A stretch of 10,653 nucleotides of DNA from Clostridia bacterium (GCA_017507205.1 JAFWBH010000084.1:1-10653), one strand, 5' to 3'. Shown: positions 1 through 6,486, counted from the first letter of the stretch. The notes: generated from the letters alone by a model not told the origin. Made by a program: numbers and translations.

Positions 1-849
1 AACACCCCAAAATCTACACTCCAAATCTACCCAAACGCATTCCTCTCAGCAAATTCAACCAAGCCTTGCCTCACAGCCCACAATTTCACGTCATTTCACA
101 GCAAAAACAACCATATCGCTCCCATTACATGCGATTTCACTCCAAATGCACGCAATTTAACCCCAAAAACTCCATTTTTAATCTCTTTATCTAAAAACAC
201 CATAGCCTATCGCCACGCCACAGCCATCCAAAGCACTATATAGACCATAAAAACGAACCAGATCAAATGAATCCTATTTCAAGGCTTTTCTCACACGTAT
301 CAAACGCGCCCACATAAAAGCGTCAAGCCACAAACAATTTCGTCATACATACATTCCTCATCACCCCAAGATCAATAGAAACATCAAACAAACAACCCCC
401 TTGACAAATACTCAAAAGGAGCAGAACATCGTAATTTTCCCCTAAAAACACTAAAATCGACACAAAACTCAATATACAACACAAAAAAACTCACATAAAC
501 GCATTAAAACAGCACGTTGTTTTAAATTTACAAACCAAAACAAGCTCTTTAATGCCACCAACAACCTATTTAATTACATTCCAAGCAAACACCAGACCTT
601 CATCAATAAATGGGAAAATGAATATTTCAGATACAAAACACAGCATTCAACGCCCCAAAACCATCTCTTTTAACCAATTTTTACGGCATTTTGCTTGTTT
701 CCCGTCACATTTTCCTTACAATCACGCACATAATAGGTTTTACAAAGGTTTCACGGCAAAATTCAATCATTTTCCTCTGCCAAAAACCACAAAGCACACC
801 AAAACGCAACAACATAGCAACGCCATCATAAAAGATGTTTTAAAAAAGT

Positions 850-866
850 GCCTATCATAGATAGGC
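850..866. terminator. Small hairpin with T-tracts on both sides
   Basis: GCCTAT (850-855) pairs with ATAGGC (861-866) around a 5-base loop, and one further T-A pair extends the stem. Read on the minus strand the hairpin is followed by ACTTTTTT, which makes a plausible weak intrinsic terminator. On the plus side the flank is also T-rich. No gene in the window obviously feeds into it, so it may be a chance hairpin or may end a transcript made from this gene-free region. Confidence 0.3.
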
Positions 867-907
867 AAATTTATTTTTAGCTCTTTTTTCACCCAATTTT
901 TGCCATT

Positions 908-923
908 TCCACCACGTGAAACA
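908..923. promoter_or_regulatory. Weak parS-like site
   Basis: The 16 bases match the Bacillus-type parS consensus TGTTCCACGTGAAACA at 13 positions. The mismatches are positions 2-4 of the left arm, while the core and the right arm CCACGTGAAACA are intact. It lies about 490 bp from the better sites at 1398 and 1431. ParB may bind it weakly or not at all. Confidence 0.4.
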
Positions 924-942
924 TCGACAAAAAACGACCAAT

Positions 943-1268
943 TTTTCAATGGAGAAAGCGAATTTCAATGGAGAAAGAAAAAATCCGATTTTGAGCCAAA
1001 AAATAAAATTTCTGCCCAGTTTTGAAGAAAAATAAGCTGTTTTTCTATAAAAACAACCAAAATTTACATGGAGAAGGGCGTGAAATTATCTGATTTTAAT
1101 AAAAAAACTCTATTTTTTAAGGATTTTTCGGTCAAAAACACAATATTTTGGGTGAAAATCAATAAAAAAACCACAACAAAACAAAAAATTGATAAAAAAT
1201 GTGTGAAACCAGTGAATTTTATTAGATTTTTTGCGAAACAAATAGGGCTTGATTTTCAATGGAGAGAG
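943..1268 (+). repeat. Four dispersed copies of a TTTCAATGGAGAAAG-type motif
   Basis: Near-identical 16-mers occur at 943-958, 962-977, 1062-1077 (variant ATTTACATGGAGAAGG) and 1253-1268 (TTTTCAATGGAGAGAG). The shared core is ATGGAGA followed by a purine run. Spacings are 19, 100 and 191 bp, with no constant period. Each copy contains an ATG followed by GAG, but the frames behind them are short and low in complexity. They could be protein-binding repeats or relics of a duplicated sequence. Confidence 0.45.
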
Positions 1269-1330
1269 AAGGAATTTTTCAAGGTCAAAATTTAGATGAG
1301 AAGAAATCGAAAAATTATTTTTCATCCCTA

Positions 1331-1398
1331 TTTTTACGGGAAAAATTGCCCAAAACGCCCTATTTTTCTGCATTTTTGCCCCATTTTGCCCCATTTTT
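1331..1398. other. Phased A/T tracts: predicted intrinsic DNA curvature
   Basis: Seven A- or T-tracts of 4-5 bases are centred near 1333, 1343, 1353.5, 1365, 1375, 1385.5 and 1396. The spacings are 10 to 11.5 bp, close to one helical turn. Tracts phased in this way are known to bend DNA whichever strand carries the A residues. The last tract abuts the first parS site, which suggests an architectural role in the ParB or origin complex. That role is inference. Confidence 0.55.
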
Positions 1399-1413
1399 GT
1401 TTCACATGAAACA
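1398..1413. promoter_or_regulatory. parS centromere site (palindromic variant)
   Basis: The sequence TGTTTCACATGAAACA is a near-perfect palindrome. It differs from the parS consensus TGTTCCACGTGAAACA at two positions. parS is the nucleation site where ParB loads and then slides as a CTP-dependent clamp. It lies 33 bp from the exact site at 1431, so the pair is separated by about three helical turns. Confidence 0.75.
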
Positions 1414-1430
1414 CACTCGCATTTTTAGAT

Positions 1431-1446
1431 TGTTCCACGTGAAACA
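1431..1446. promoter_or_regulatory. parS centromere site (exact Bacillus-type consensus)
   Basis: TGTTCCACGTGAAACA is an exact 16 of 16 match to the parS consensus known from Bacillus and conserved across many bacteria. A chance match of this length in about 10 kb is negligible. The parB gene encoding the expected binding protein lies about 5 kb to the right. parS sites cluster close to chromosomal origins, so this site is also evidence for the origin. Confidence 0.93.
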
Positions 1447-1702
1447 TATATTTTTGACCCGTTTTCGCCGCCCATTTCGCCACTATTTTCGGTTATTTTA
1501 GCCTTTATGCTTGCCTCGCCCTATTTTTCCACCGATTTTACAATGGATTTTTGTGGATTTTTAGCCATTTCTGCCCATTATCACCAACATATTCCACCGG
1601 ATCACATCACAACACATCGCCATTTCATCCATCCTACTGGCAACCAACTCACCAACAGCTCGATTTTATCTGCCAGCACGCATTACATGCCAGCGATTGC
1701 AT

Positions 1703-1749
1703 TATGCGTACGCACTATACACTAGCGCTTGTATTATACATACGCGTAT
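1703..1749. repeat. Cluster of three short palindromes in alternating purine-pyrimidine DNA
   Basis: The palindromes TGCGTACGCA (1705-1714), AGCGCT (1724-1729) and ATACGCGTAT (1740-1749) are centred 17 and 18 bp apart. The first lies in a 13-base and the third in a 15-base strictly alternating purine-pyrimidine run, a form that favours Z-DNA or cruciform structures under negative supercoiling. The cluster lies 50-100 bp to the left of the GC-skew switch. No protein known to bind it was recognised. Confidence 0.45.
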
Positions 1750-2048
1750 TTATGCCACCAGCTCACTCTATCCTTCATCTATTCCAGCCACCCTCATTCA
1801 CCATGATATTTGGATGCTTCGACCTTGATTTTGACTTGGATATGCTATTTTGGGCGATTGTGGGGCGTTTTACGGCGTTTTGCGACCGATTTTAGCCTCT
1901 TACTCATCCTTGTGTTTTGACTGCGATTTAAGAGTGTTTAACGAGGTTTTTTCATATGCGCGTGTAGGTGAGCGTATTTGCAGGCCTAATTCGCGCAATG
2001 AGCGAGTAGCTAGCCCTAGGCAAACGCATAATGCACGTTTGGGTGTAA

Positions 2049-2069
2049 GTGTATGTGCGTGCGTATATA
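2049..2069. other. 21-base alternating purine-pyrimidine run
   Basis: The bases from 2049 to 2069 alternate purine and pyrimidine without a break. The middle part is GT/GC-rich and the end is TATATA. Such runs can adopt left-handed DNA when supercoiled. It lies about 250 bp to the right of the skew switch. Function is unknown. Confidence 0.4.
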
Positions 2070-2607
2070 AAAACGCAGGGAACTGCAAGCTTGGGCAAAT
2101 TTAACACAATGCAGGGCTCTTTAATCTACTGGATGATGCTAAAAAATTGAATACAGCAATGGCAAAAGTGGCAAGTTGACGAGGTTAAGAACAGGGATGA
2201 GGCAATAAGGCGAGTGAATGAAAAAAACTGTGGGATAAGTGATGATAAAAACAACAAGCCTGTGGAAAGAAGATGTCGATTATATACCACCTGCTGACAG
2301 ACGGCGAAATAAACAGATTTTGAAAATTTTGATAGATTTGATTTCTATCATTTTTGATGTGTTCTGTTGATTTTGTGCCATTATGCACGGTTTGGCGCAG
2401 TTTTGCCTAAATATCAGACATTAATGCTCGTTTTAATGTGTCTGTTTTTGGAGAACTGCTTGAAATAAGGGTGCATGAGTAAAATACGATCTTTTAAAAA
2501 CAGAAACATCAGCATATGTGTTGACAACCCTCTAAAATGCCGTCAAATGTGGTAAAACAAGCAAATCAATCAATTTTTATCGGGGATTATTATAAATAAT
2601 AGGCAAA

Positions 2608-2623
2608 TGTTTTACGTGAAACA
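2608..2623. promoter_or_regulatory. parS centromere site (variant)
   Basis: TGTTTTACGTGAAACA matches the parS consensus at 14 of 16 positions. The right half-site and the central ACGT are intact. It lies about 1.2 kb from the other two good sites, giving three strong candidates within 1.25 kb. Dispersal over about a kilobase is normal for chromosomal parS clusters. Confidence 0.72.
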
Positions 2624-2669
2624 TTTTCTATGTTTTCAAAATTGCGTTTCATAAAAAACATCTGTTTAT

Positions 2670-2792
2670 CTGTTGTTTATGGCTAAATTTTGCCGTGAGG
2701 TCGAGTTGGCGATAATTATATGTTGGGCACAATAAAGCTTTGATGGCAAATGGCTGATATTGTCAATGGAATACCTTGGCTATAAACAACAG
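2670..2792. repeat. Separated inverted repeat, 14-bp arms
   Basis: The arm at 2670-2683 (CTGTTGTTTATGGC) is the reverse complement of the arm at 2779-2792 (GCTATAAACAACAG) with one mismatch. About 95 bases lie between them. No gene lies between. It may be a chance pairing in AT-rich DNA, a protein-binding pair, or the ends of a tiny decayed element. Confidence 0.3.
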
Positions 2793-2850
2793 AATAATGT
2801 ATGCTTGAAATATTTTTCTATGATTTACTTTTGGACAATATATAGAAAAA

Positions 2851-2868
2851 CCAGACGAGATCGTCTGG
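2851..2868 (-). terminator. Intrinsic terminator downstream of luxS
   Basis: CCAGACGA (2851-2858) pairs perfectly with TCGTCTGG (2861-2868). On the minus strand the stem is followed directly by TTTTTCTATATA, the form expected for Rho-independent termination of the luxS transcript. It starts 66 bp past the luxS stop codon. A second, AT-rich inverted repeat (2916-2927 with 2941-2953, one bulged base) overlaps the luxS stop and could help. Confidence 0.8.
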
Positions 2869-2934
2869 CTTTGATTTGTTGGTGCTTTGCTTTTTTTATG
2901 ATTTTGCTGTGTTTTTATAGAAAAACCTGCTTTT

Positions 2935-3384
2935 TTAATTGGTTTTTTCTATATTTCCGTCTTTCAGAATGGATAGATATTTCACAAGCTCTTCCTTGGC
3001 GTTTTTGAGGTTGTGGGAACGATAGTTGCCACATTCAATCTTCTTTGAGCCGGGAATTGTGTCAAGCTCAAGGCATTTTTCAAGGCAATTTATGACCATT
3101 TCCTTCACCTTGCTTACATCAGGTGCGTCAAAAAGGAGAAGGTAGAAGCCTGTGCGACATCCCATAGGTCCAAAATAGACAACTTTATCCTTGAAATCAC
3201 TATTTCTGACAACTGTTGCAAACAAATGCTCAATCGTGTGCATGCTTGCTGTGTGGAGATAGTCGCCCTTGTTGGGTGCTTTAAAGCGAAGGTCATAGGT
3301 GAATACGTCCTTGTCTACACGGTTGAGATATATACCTTCTTTGAGGATGTTGTGGTCGATACAAAATGAGATAATTCTTTCCAT
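2935..3384 (-). CDS. luxS: S-ribosylhomocysteine lyase (AI-2 synthase)
   Basis: LuxS cleaves S-ribosylhomocysteine to homocysteine and DPD, the precursor of the AI-2 signal. It is a cytoplasmic homodimer with a catalytic metal, Fe(II) or Zn. The 149 residues equal the usual family length. The metal-binding HxxEH motif is seen as H49-TIE-H53, the third ligand as C118 in ECGNYRSHNL, and the catalytic cysteine as C76 in FGPMGCRTGFYLLL. All active-site landmarks are present, so it should be functional. The ATG chosen is the first possible one, because an in-frame TGA lies six bases before it. The leader lacks a clear Shine-Dalgarno sequence (GCCGTGAAAA before ATG), unlike its neighbours. A 28-bp palindrome lies just upstream. 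mtnN, which makes its substrate, ends 89 bp upstream on the same strand with no terminator between them, so the two are probably co-transcribed. Confidence 0.95.
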   Translation of the reverse strand: MERIISFCIDHNILKEGIYLNRVDKDVFTYDLRFKAPNKGDYLHTASMHTIEHLFATVVRNSDFKDKVVYFGPMGCRTGFYLLLFDAPDVSKVKEMVINCLEKCLELDTIPGSKKIECGNYRSHNLKNAKEELVKYLSILKDGNIEKTN

Positions 3385-3393
3385 TTTTCACGG

Positions 3394-3421
3394 CATAACT
3401 ATATATAAATATATAGTTATG
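3394..3421. promoter_or_regulatory. 28-bp perfect palindrome in the luxS leader
   Basis: The arms CATAACTATATA (3394-3405) and TATATAGTTATG (3410-3421) are exact reverse complements around a 4-base TAAA centre. The palindrome ends 9 bases before the luxS start codon. As DNA it looks like a dimeric operator; as RNA it would form a hairpin covering the translation start region. It contains TATAGT- and TATATA-like hexamers that could serve as a -10 element, but I find no convincing -35. Control of luxS separately from mtnN is therefore plausible but unproven. Confidence 0.55.
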
Positions 3422-3473
3422 AATTTCCTTTCGGTTTATTTTGATTGTTTAGCCTTTTTGATTGTGAGTGCAG

Positions 3474-4166
3474 TTATTTGTTGCAGACTGCCTTCAACAC
3501 AGAGGGGAATATTTGTTCATATCTTGTAAGGCCACGATTGATGACCTCATTGATTGACACATCTGCGCTTTCATCTGCCTTGTCGGATATGACCTTGATT
3601 GACAAAAGAGGCACATTGTTTCTCTGTGATGCGATGATAAGGCCAGCACATTCCATTTCACAAATCTCTGCACCGAAGGTGCGAAGGTATGCCTTGTCCT
3701 CCTTTGATGCGATAAATTTGTCGCCAGATGCCACCACAACCTGAGGCAACACCTCGCCAAGCTCCTCTTGCACCTTTTCAATAAGAAATTTGTCTGTGGT
3801 GAAATAGATGCTGTCATTGCCGTCATATTGACCAACAGACACTCCGTCTAAAATGCTTGTGTCAAATTGATAATGCACAATCTTTTCAGCAAGGACAATA
3901 TCGCCCACATCAAACCTGTTGTCAAGAGAGCCTACAAGACCAAAGTTCAGCACTGCGTCAACGTCAAATTTGTCAACAAGAAGCTGGAAGGTCATTGCAG
4001 CGCGAATCTCACCGACACCTGATCGCACGAGGAATATCTCGTTGCCGTCAATTTCATATTTGAAAATGGTGACACCTGCCACCTTGATTTTGCCTGTTTC
4101 CTTGCCCATCTTTTGATACAAGGGTGTTGTTTCGTCTGCCATTGCAGTTATGATGCCTATTTTCAT
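3474..4166 (-). CDS. mtnN: 5'-methylthioadenosine/S-adenosylhomocysteine nucleosidase (Pfs)
   Basis: The enzyme hydrolyses the glycosidic bond of S-adenosylhomocysteine and methylthioadenosine, releasing adenine and S-ribosylhomocysteine or methylthioribose. From the chosen ATG the protein has 230 residues, the usual family size. It begins MKIGIITAMADE, with the catalytic-site Glu at position 12, as in the E. coli enzyme. SGDKFI (147-152), E172 in EMECAG and D195 in ISDKAD fit the conserved purine- and ribose-binding residues and the catalytic Asp. An upstream in-frame ATG at 4265 is rejected, because GGTGGAGG lies just before 4166 and the family consensus starts there. A TTGCAA-17-TAAAAT promoter precedes it. 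luxS lies downstream on the same strand and uses its product, so the pair rebuilds the two-step SAH salvage and AI-2 pathway. rsmG is divergent. Confidence 0.95.
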   Translation of the reverse strand: MKIGIITAMADETTPLYQKMGKETGKIKVAGVTIFKYEIDGNEIFLVRSGVGEIRAAMTFQLLVDKFDVDAVLNFGLVGSLDNRFDVGDIVLAEKIVHYQFDTSILDGVSVGQYDGNDSIYFTTDKFLIEKVQEELGEVLPQVVVASGDKFIASKEDKAYLRTFGAEICEMECAGLIIASQRNNVPLLSIKVISDKADESADVSINEVINRGLTRYEQIFPSVLKAVCNK

Positions 4167-4183
4167 AATTGCCTCCACCGAAT

Positions 4184-4212
4184 ATTTTACACGATTGTGT
4201 CGCTTTTTGCAA
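4184..4212 (-). promoter_or_regulatory. mtnN promoter
   Basis: On the minus strand, TTGCAA (4207-4212) is separated by exactly 17 bp from TAAAAT (4184-4189). The -10 is followed by ATTCGG and then the GGAGG ribosome binding site of mtnN. The same hexamer pair and spacing occur at the two accessory units near 7.5 and 8.0 kb. Confidence 0.7.
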
Positions 4213-4282
4213 GTGCAATAAGTCGCCATATATATTTTCATTTGAGGGAGAGGAGAATAAACCAATATTTTGTCGCAAGTTG

Positions 4283-4310
4283 TTGCAAGTGATGAAATTT
4301 GTGTTATTAT
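4283..4310 (+). promoter_or_regulatory. rsmG promoter with extended -10
   Basis: TTGCAA (4283-4288), a 16-bp spacer and TATTAT (4305-4310) form a sigma-A-type promoter. TG one base before the -10 gives an extended -10. It starts transcription roughly 25 bases before the rsmG start codon. It is divergent from the mtnN promoter, with about 70 bp between the two -35 boxes. Confidence 0.55.
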
Positions 4311-4339
4311 ATCTATATCAAGCTCAAAAAGAGGAATTT

Positions 4340-5038
4340 ATGTCAATCAACAGACTTTTGCTCCAAGAAAGCGCAGAGAGCCTTTTCGGCCTATCCCTTG
4401 ACGAAGATTGCATTGACACCCTTGAAGCCTACTATGACGCTGTTGTAGAGGCCAACAAGGAGTTCAACCTGACCTCAATCACCGGAAAGGATGAATTTGT
4501 GGTGAAGCACCTCATAGACTCTCTTGCAGGCGTCAGCTTCATCCCAGAGGGCGCAACCCTCATTGATGTTGGCAGTGGTGGGGGCTTCCCGTCATTCCCC
4601 ATTGCTTCAGCACGCAGAGATGTCCAAGTGACAGCCCTTGACTCAACAGCCAAAAAGATGAATTTTGTCGGTGGCACAGCTCGTTTTCTTGGCGTCAAAA
4701 ACCTGAAAACAATATCTGGCAGAGCAGAGGAGATGAAGGACCTTTTTGAGAGGTTTGACACAGTTACAGCAAGGGCAGTGTCAGCCCTGCCAATCCTTCT
4801 TGAAATATGCTCACCTCTCATCAAGGTTGGTGGCATAATGATAGCATACAAAACAGATGAAAGTGAGCTTGAAGTGTCCAAAAACGCACTTAAAACACTC
4901 AATATGACACACAAAAAGTCATTTTCATTCAATTTGCCAAATGGAGATAGGCGTTGCATCCTGGTGTTTGAAAAGACATCACCCACCCCGAAGCAATACC
5001 CTCGCCAATATGGACAAATAAAGAAAAGACCATTGTAA
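4340..5038 (+). CDS. rsmG: 16S rRNA (guanine-527-N7)-methyltransferase
   Basis: RsmG (GidB) methylates N7 of G527 in 16S rRNA using S-adenosylmethionine. The protein of 232 residues has the family signatures in order: FNLTSI (42-47), KHLIDSL (56-62), the SAM-binding motif I IDVGSGGGFPSFP (75-87), motif II with acidic D101 in TALDSTAKKMNF, GRAEEM (127-132), TARAVSAL (143-150), VGGIMIAYK (163-171), and the typical tail KQYPRQYGQIKKRPL. An upstream extension of the frame to 4169 is rejected, because a GAGGA ribosome binding site lies just before this ATG and the extension shows no family similarity. rsmG usually sits near the origin beside parA/parB or mnmG. Here it is alone, divergent from mtnN, and ends at a hairpin shared with the opposing gene. 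Its reaction yields SAH, the substrate of the neighbouring mtnN. Confidence 0.96.
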   Translation: MSINRLLLQESAESLFGLSLDEDCIDTLEAYYDAVVEANKEFNLTSITGKDEFVVKHLIDSLAGVSFIPEGATLIDVGSGGGFPSFPIASARRDVQVTALDSTAKKMNFVGGTARFLGVKNLKTISGRAEEMKDLFERFDTVTARAVSALPILLEICSPLIKVGGIMIAYKTDESELEVSKNALKTLNMTHKKSFSFNLPNGDRRCILVFEKTSPTPKQYPRQYGQIKKRPL

Positions 5039-5044
5039 AAAATG

Positions 5045-5076
5045 AAAAAACGGTTGAAAAATATCAGCCGTTTTTT
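5045..5076. terminator. Bidirectional intrinsic terminator
   Basis: AAAAAACGGTTGA (5045-5057) pairs with TCAGCCGTTTTTT (5064-5076) through 13 pairs, one of them G-U, around a 6-base loop. It has a T-tract on the 3' side in either reading direction. It begins 7 bases after the rsmG stop and lies just past the stop of the convergent 131-residue gene, so it can end both transcripts. Confidence 0.85.
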
Positions 5077-5088
5077 ATTGTTATGTTT

Positions 5089-5484
5089 TTAGTCAATGAT
5101 GTAATTTAATTTGGTTTCAATGACTATTTGTTCAATTTCTTTCCAAAGCGCTCTTCTTGTATTGTCGTAACGGATTTCTGCCATGTGAAAATCGCTGAGT
5201 TTTTTGGGATATTCCTTTCTACCTTTGAAATCTAAGAATTTAGGCTCTTCAGGTTTCACGGGGCGTGGCACATTGTGATATTCGTTTTTCTTGGCTTCGT
5301 AAAGTGCTTCTGCCTTTATAAGCTCTTCATAGTGGGGATGCTCTGTGTCCCTATACAAGACAAGCTCAACCATACCGGAAGTGCCATTTTGTGAGAGCAA
5401 TTTCCAACCAAATGCACCATAGGTGCCAAGATCCTTGTCAACATCGACATAATAGCTTTTTACCTTTTTGGTTTCTTTTGCCAT
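5089..5484 (-). CDS. Conserved-looking hypothetical protein, 131 residues, punA operon
   Basis: I do not recognise this protein. It begins MAKETKKVKSYYVDVDKDLG, followed by an aromatic/glycine stretch (TYGAFGWKLLSQNG, 21-34) and a beta-like stretch (GMVELVLYRDTEH). From about residue 50 it is charged and helical, with a proline-rich break near 73-85 (VPRPVKPEEPKF). It has no signal peptide and no membrane segment, so it is probably cytoplasmic. A strong AAAGGAGAT ribosome binding site before the ATG shows it is translated. It starts 46 bp after the end of punA with no terminator between, so it is likely the second gene of that operon. It ends at the terminator shared with rsmG. Its N-terminal region faintly recalls small DUF4177-like proteins, but that is only an impression. 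A link to nucleoside metabolism is not shown. Confidence 0.8.
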   Translation of the reverse strand: MAKETKKVKSYYVDVDKDLGTYGAFGWKLLSQNGTSGMVELVLYRDTEHPHYEELIKAEALYEAKKNEYHNVPRPVKPEEPKFLDFKGRKEYPKKLSDFHMAEIRYDNTRRALWKEIEQIVIETKLNYIID

Positions 5485-5530
5485 AATATCTATCTCCTTT
5501 AAATTTATACTTTTTTATACTTTAATATTA

Positions 5531-6352
5531 TTAGTCTATGTTGCCGATGATTAAGGTCAACAATCTTTGGAATTTGTCATGGACAAGTGCTGCCGTTTCA
5601 ACAACCTCTTGATGGTTGAGTTTTTGAGGTAACACACCTGCTGCCATATTGGTGATACAGGATATGCCAACAACTTCCATACCGCAGTGGGCAGCCACTA
5701 TTGCCTCTGGCACTGTGGACATTCCGACAGCATCTGCACCTAGTGTGCGGAACATACGGATTTCGGCGGGTGTTTCATAGTTGGGGCCTGAATACATTGC
5801 ATACACACCTTGACGGAGTGCAATTCCGTTTTCCTCTGCAACCTTTGATATTTTGTTGCGTAGATCTTTTGTGTATATGTTTGACATATCGGGGAAGCGT
5901 GGCCCAAACTCGTCAAGATTTTGTCCTATGAGGGGATTTGCTCCTGAATAATTGATATGGTCTGAAATCAACATTAAGTCACCGGGATTGAAGTTGAGAT
6001 TGACACCGCCACATGCATTTGTAATTATAATTTTTTGCACGCCTAAGAGTTTCATAACTCGGACTGGTATTGTGATGACTTGTTGAGGATAGCCTTCATA
6101 GTAGTGTATTCTGCCTTGAAGTGCCACAACAGTCTTTCCTTGGCATTCGCCTATGACAAATGCACCTTTGTGCCCTGCCACCGTTGATCTTGGAAAGTCA
6201 GGAATGTCTGAAAAGGGAATGACAACCTTGTTTTCCAATCCATCTGCAAAATCACCAAGACCACTGCCCAAAATCAAACCGATTGTTGGTGCTTGATTTG
6301 TTTTGGATTTGATATGATCTACTGTGTTGTTGATGATTTGTCTGATGTCCAT
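5531..6352 (-). CDS. punA: Purine nucleoside phosphorylase (trimeric PNP family)
   Basis: The enzyme phosphorolyses guanosine, inosine and their deoxy forms to the free base and (deoxy)ribose-1-phosphate for purine salvage. Its 273 residues match the trimeric PNP family, not the smaller hexameric DeoD type. Visible landmarks are the phosphate-binding S30 in LILGSGLGDFAD, H61 in VAGHKG, R81/H83/Y85 in GRIHYYEGY, TNACGGVN (111-118), the purine-site SGPNYETPAEIRM with E193, VGMSTVPE with M211/S212, N235 in TNMAAG, and H247. All match the known active-site pattern, so it should be active. An AGGTGG ribosome binding site and a TTGATT-17-TAGAAT promoter lie upstream. The parB terminator separates it from parB, so it has its own transcript with the 131-residue gene. 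Confidence 0.95.
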   Translation of the reverse strand: MDIRQIINNTVDHIKSKTNQAPTIGLILGSGLGDFADGLENKVVIPFSDIPDFPRSTVAGHKGAFVIGECQGKTVVALQGRIHYYEGYPQQVITIPVRVMKLLGVQKIIITNACGGVNLNFNPGDLMLISDHINYSGANPLIGQNLDEFGPRFPDMSNIYTKDLRNKISKVAEENGIALRQGVYAMYSGPNYETPAEIRMFRTLGADAVGMSTVPEAIVAAHCGMEVVGISCITNMAAGVLPQKLNHQEVVETAALVHDKFQRLLTLIIGNID

Positions 6353-6396
6353 AATCCACCTTTATCTTGATATTTTAAGCTATGCTTATCTCTCAT

Positions 6397-6425
6397 ATTC
6401 TACCATAAGAAAAATGCAAAATCAA
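6397..6425 (-). promoter_or_regulatory. punA promoter
   Basis: On the minus strand TTGATT (6420-6425), 17 bp and TAGAAT (6397-6402) form a sigma-A-like promoter. It is placed between the parB terminator and the punA ribosome binding site. This supports transcription of punA independently of parB. Confidence 0.6.
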
Positions 6426-6446
6426 TAGGGAATACGTCGCAATAAA

Positions 6447-6472
6447 AAAGCCTCACTTTTCTGTGAGGCTTT
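6447..6472 (-). terminator. parB terminator
   Basis: AAAGCCTCAC (6447-6456) and GTGAGGCTTT (6463-6472) form a perfect 10-bp stem with a 6-base loop. On the minus strand it is followed by more T residues and then ATT. It begins 15 bases past the parB stop codon. Confidence 0.88.
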
Positions 6473-6486
6473 ATATGTGTTGAATT

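Larger units (their letters stand above)
1..2934. other. Long gene-free, strand-asymmetric origin/centromere-like region
   Basis: No open frame here looks like a real gene. Those present are short, have poor ribosome binding sites, are low in complexity, and resemble no family I know. The first 240 bases contain 85 C and 17 G by hand count; bases 2161-2400 contain 30 C and 63 G. The change of sign is sharp: line 1741-1800 has about 23 C to 5 G and line 1801-1860 about 9 C to 15 G. The stretch holds the parS sites, phased A/T tracts, palindromes and repeats listed separately. I infer an untranslated segregation/origin region. Decayed coding sequence cannot be excluded in the part from about 2100 to 2400. 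No tRNA, rRNA or known small RNA was recognised. Confidence 0.6.

Noticed and set aside
401..436. TTGACA hexamer at 401 as a promoter
   Set aside because: No acceptable -10 at a 16-18 bp spacing and no gene downstream.
552..1895. Several open frames of 70-115 codons in the left gene-free region
   Set aside because: Composition follows the extreme base skew, frames overlap each other, ribosome binding sites are absent and no family pattern is visible.
1850..2104. 84-codon open frame across the skew switch
   Set aside because: No ribosome binding site, unusual amino-acid mix reflecting alternating GT/GC DNA, and no domain pattern.
2150..2290. About 47 lysine/aspartate-rich codons (VDEVKNRDEAIRRVNEK and on) that could be a gene remnant
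   Set aside because: No start codon with a ribosome binding site and no recognisable family; left as possible decay only.
2760..3008. 82-codon hydrophobic open frame on the plus strand
   Set aside because: It runs through the luxS terminator and the antisense of the luxS end; low-complexity F/Y/L content comes from T-rich DNA.
4432..4986. 184-codon frame on the minus strand
   Set aside because: Lies entirely antisense to rsmG, which has all its family motifs.
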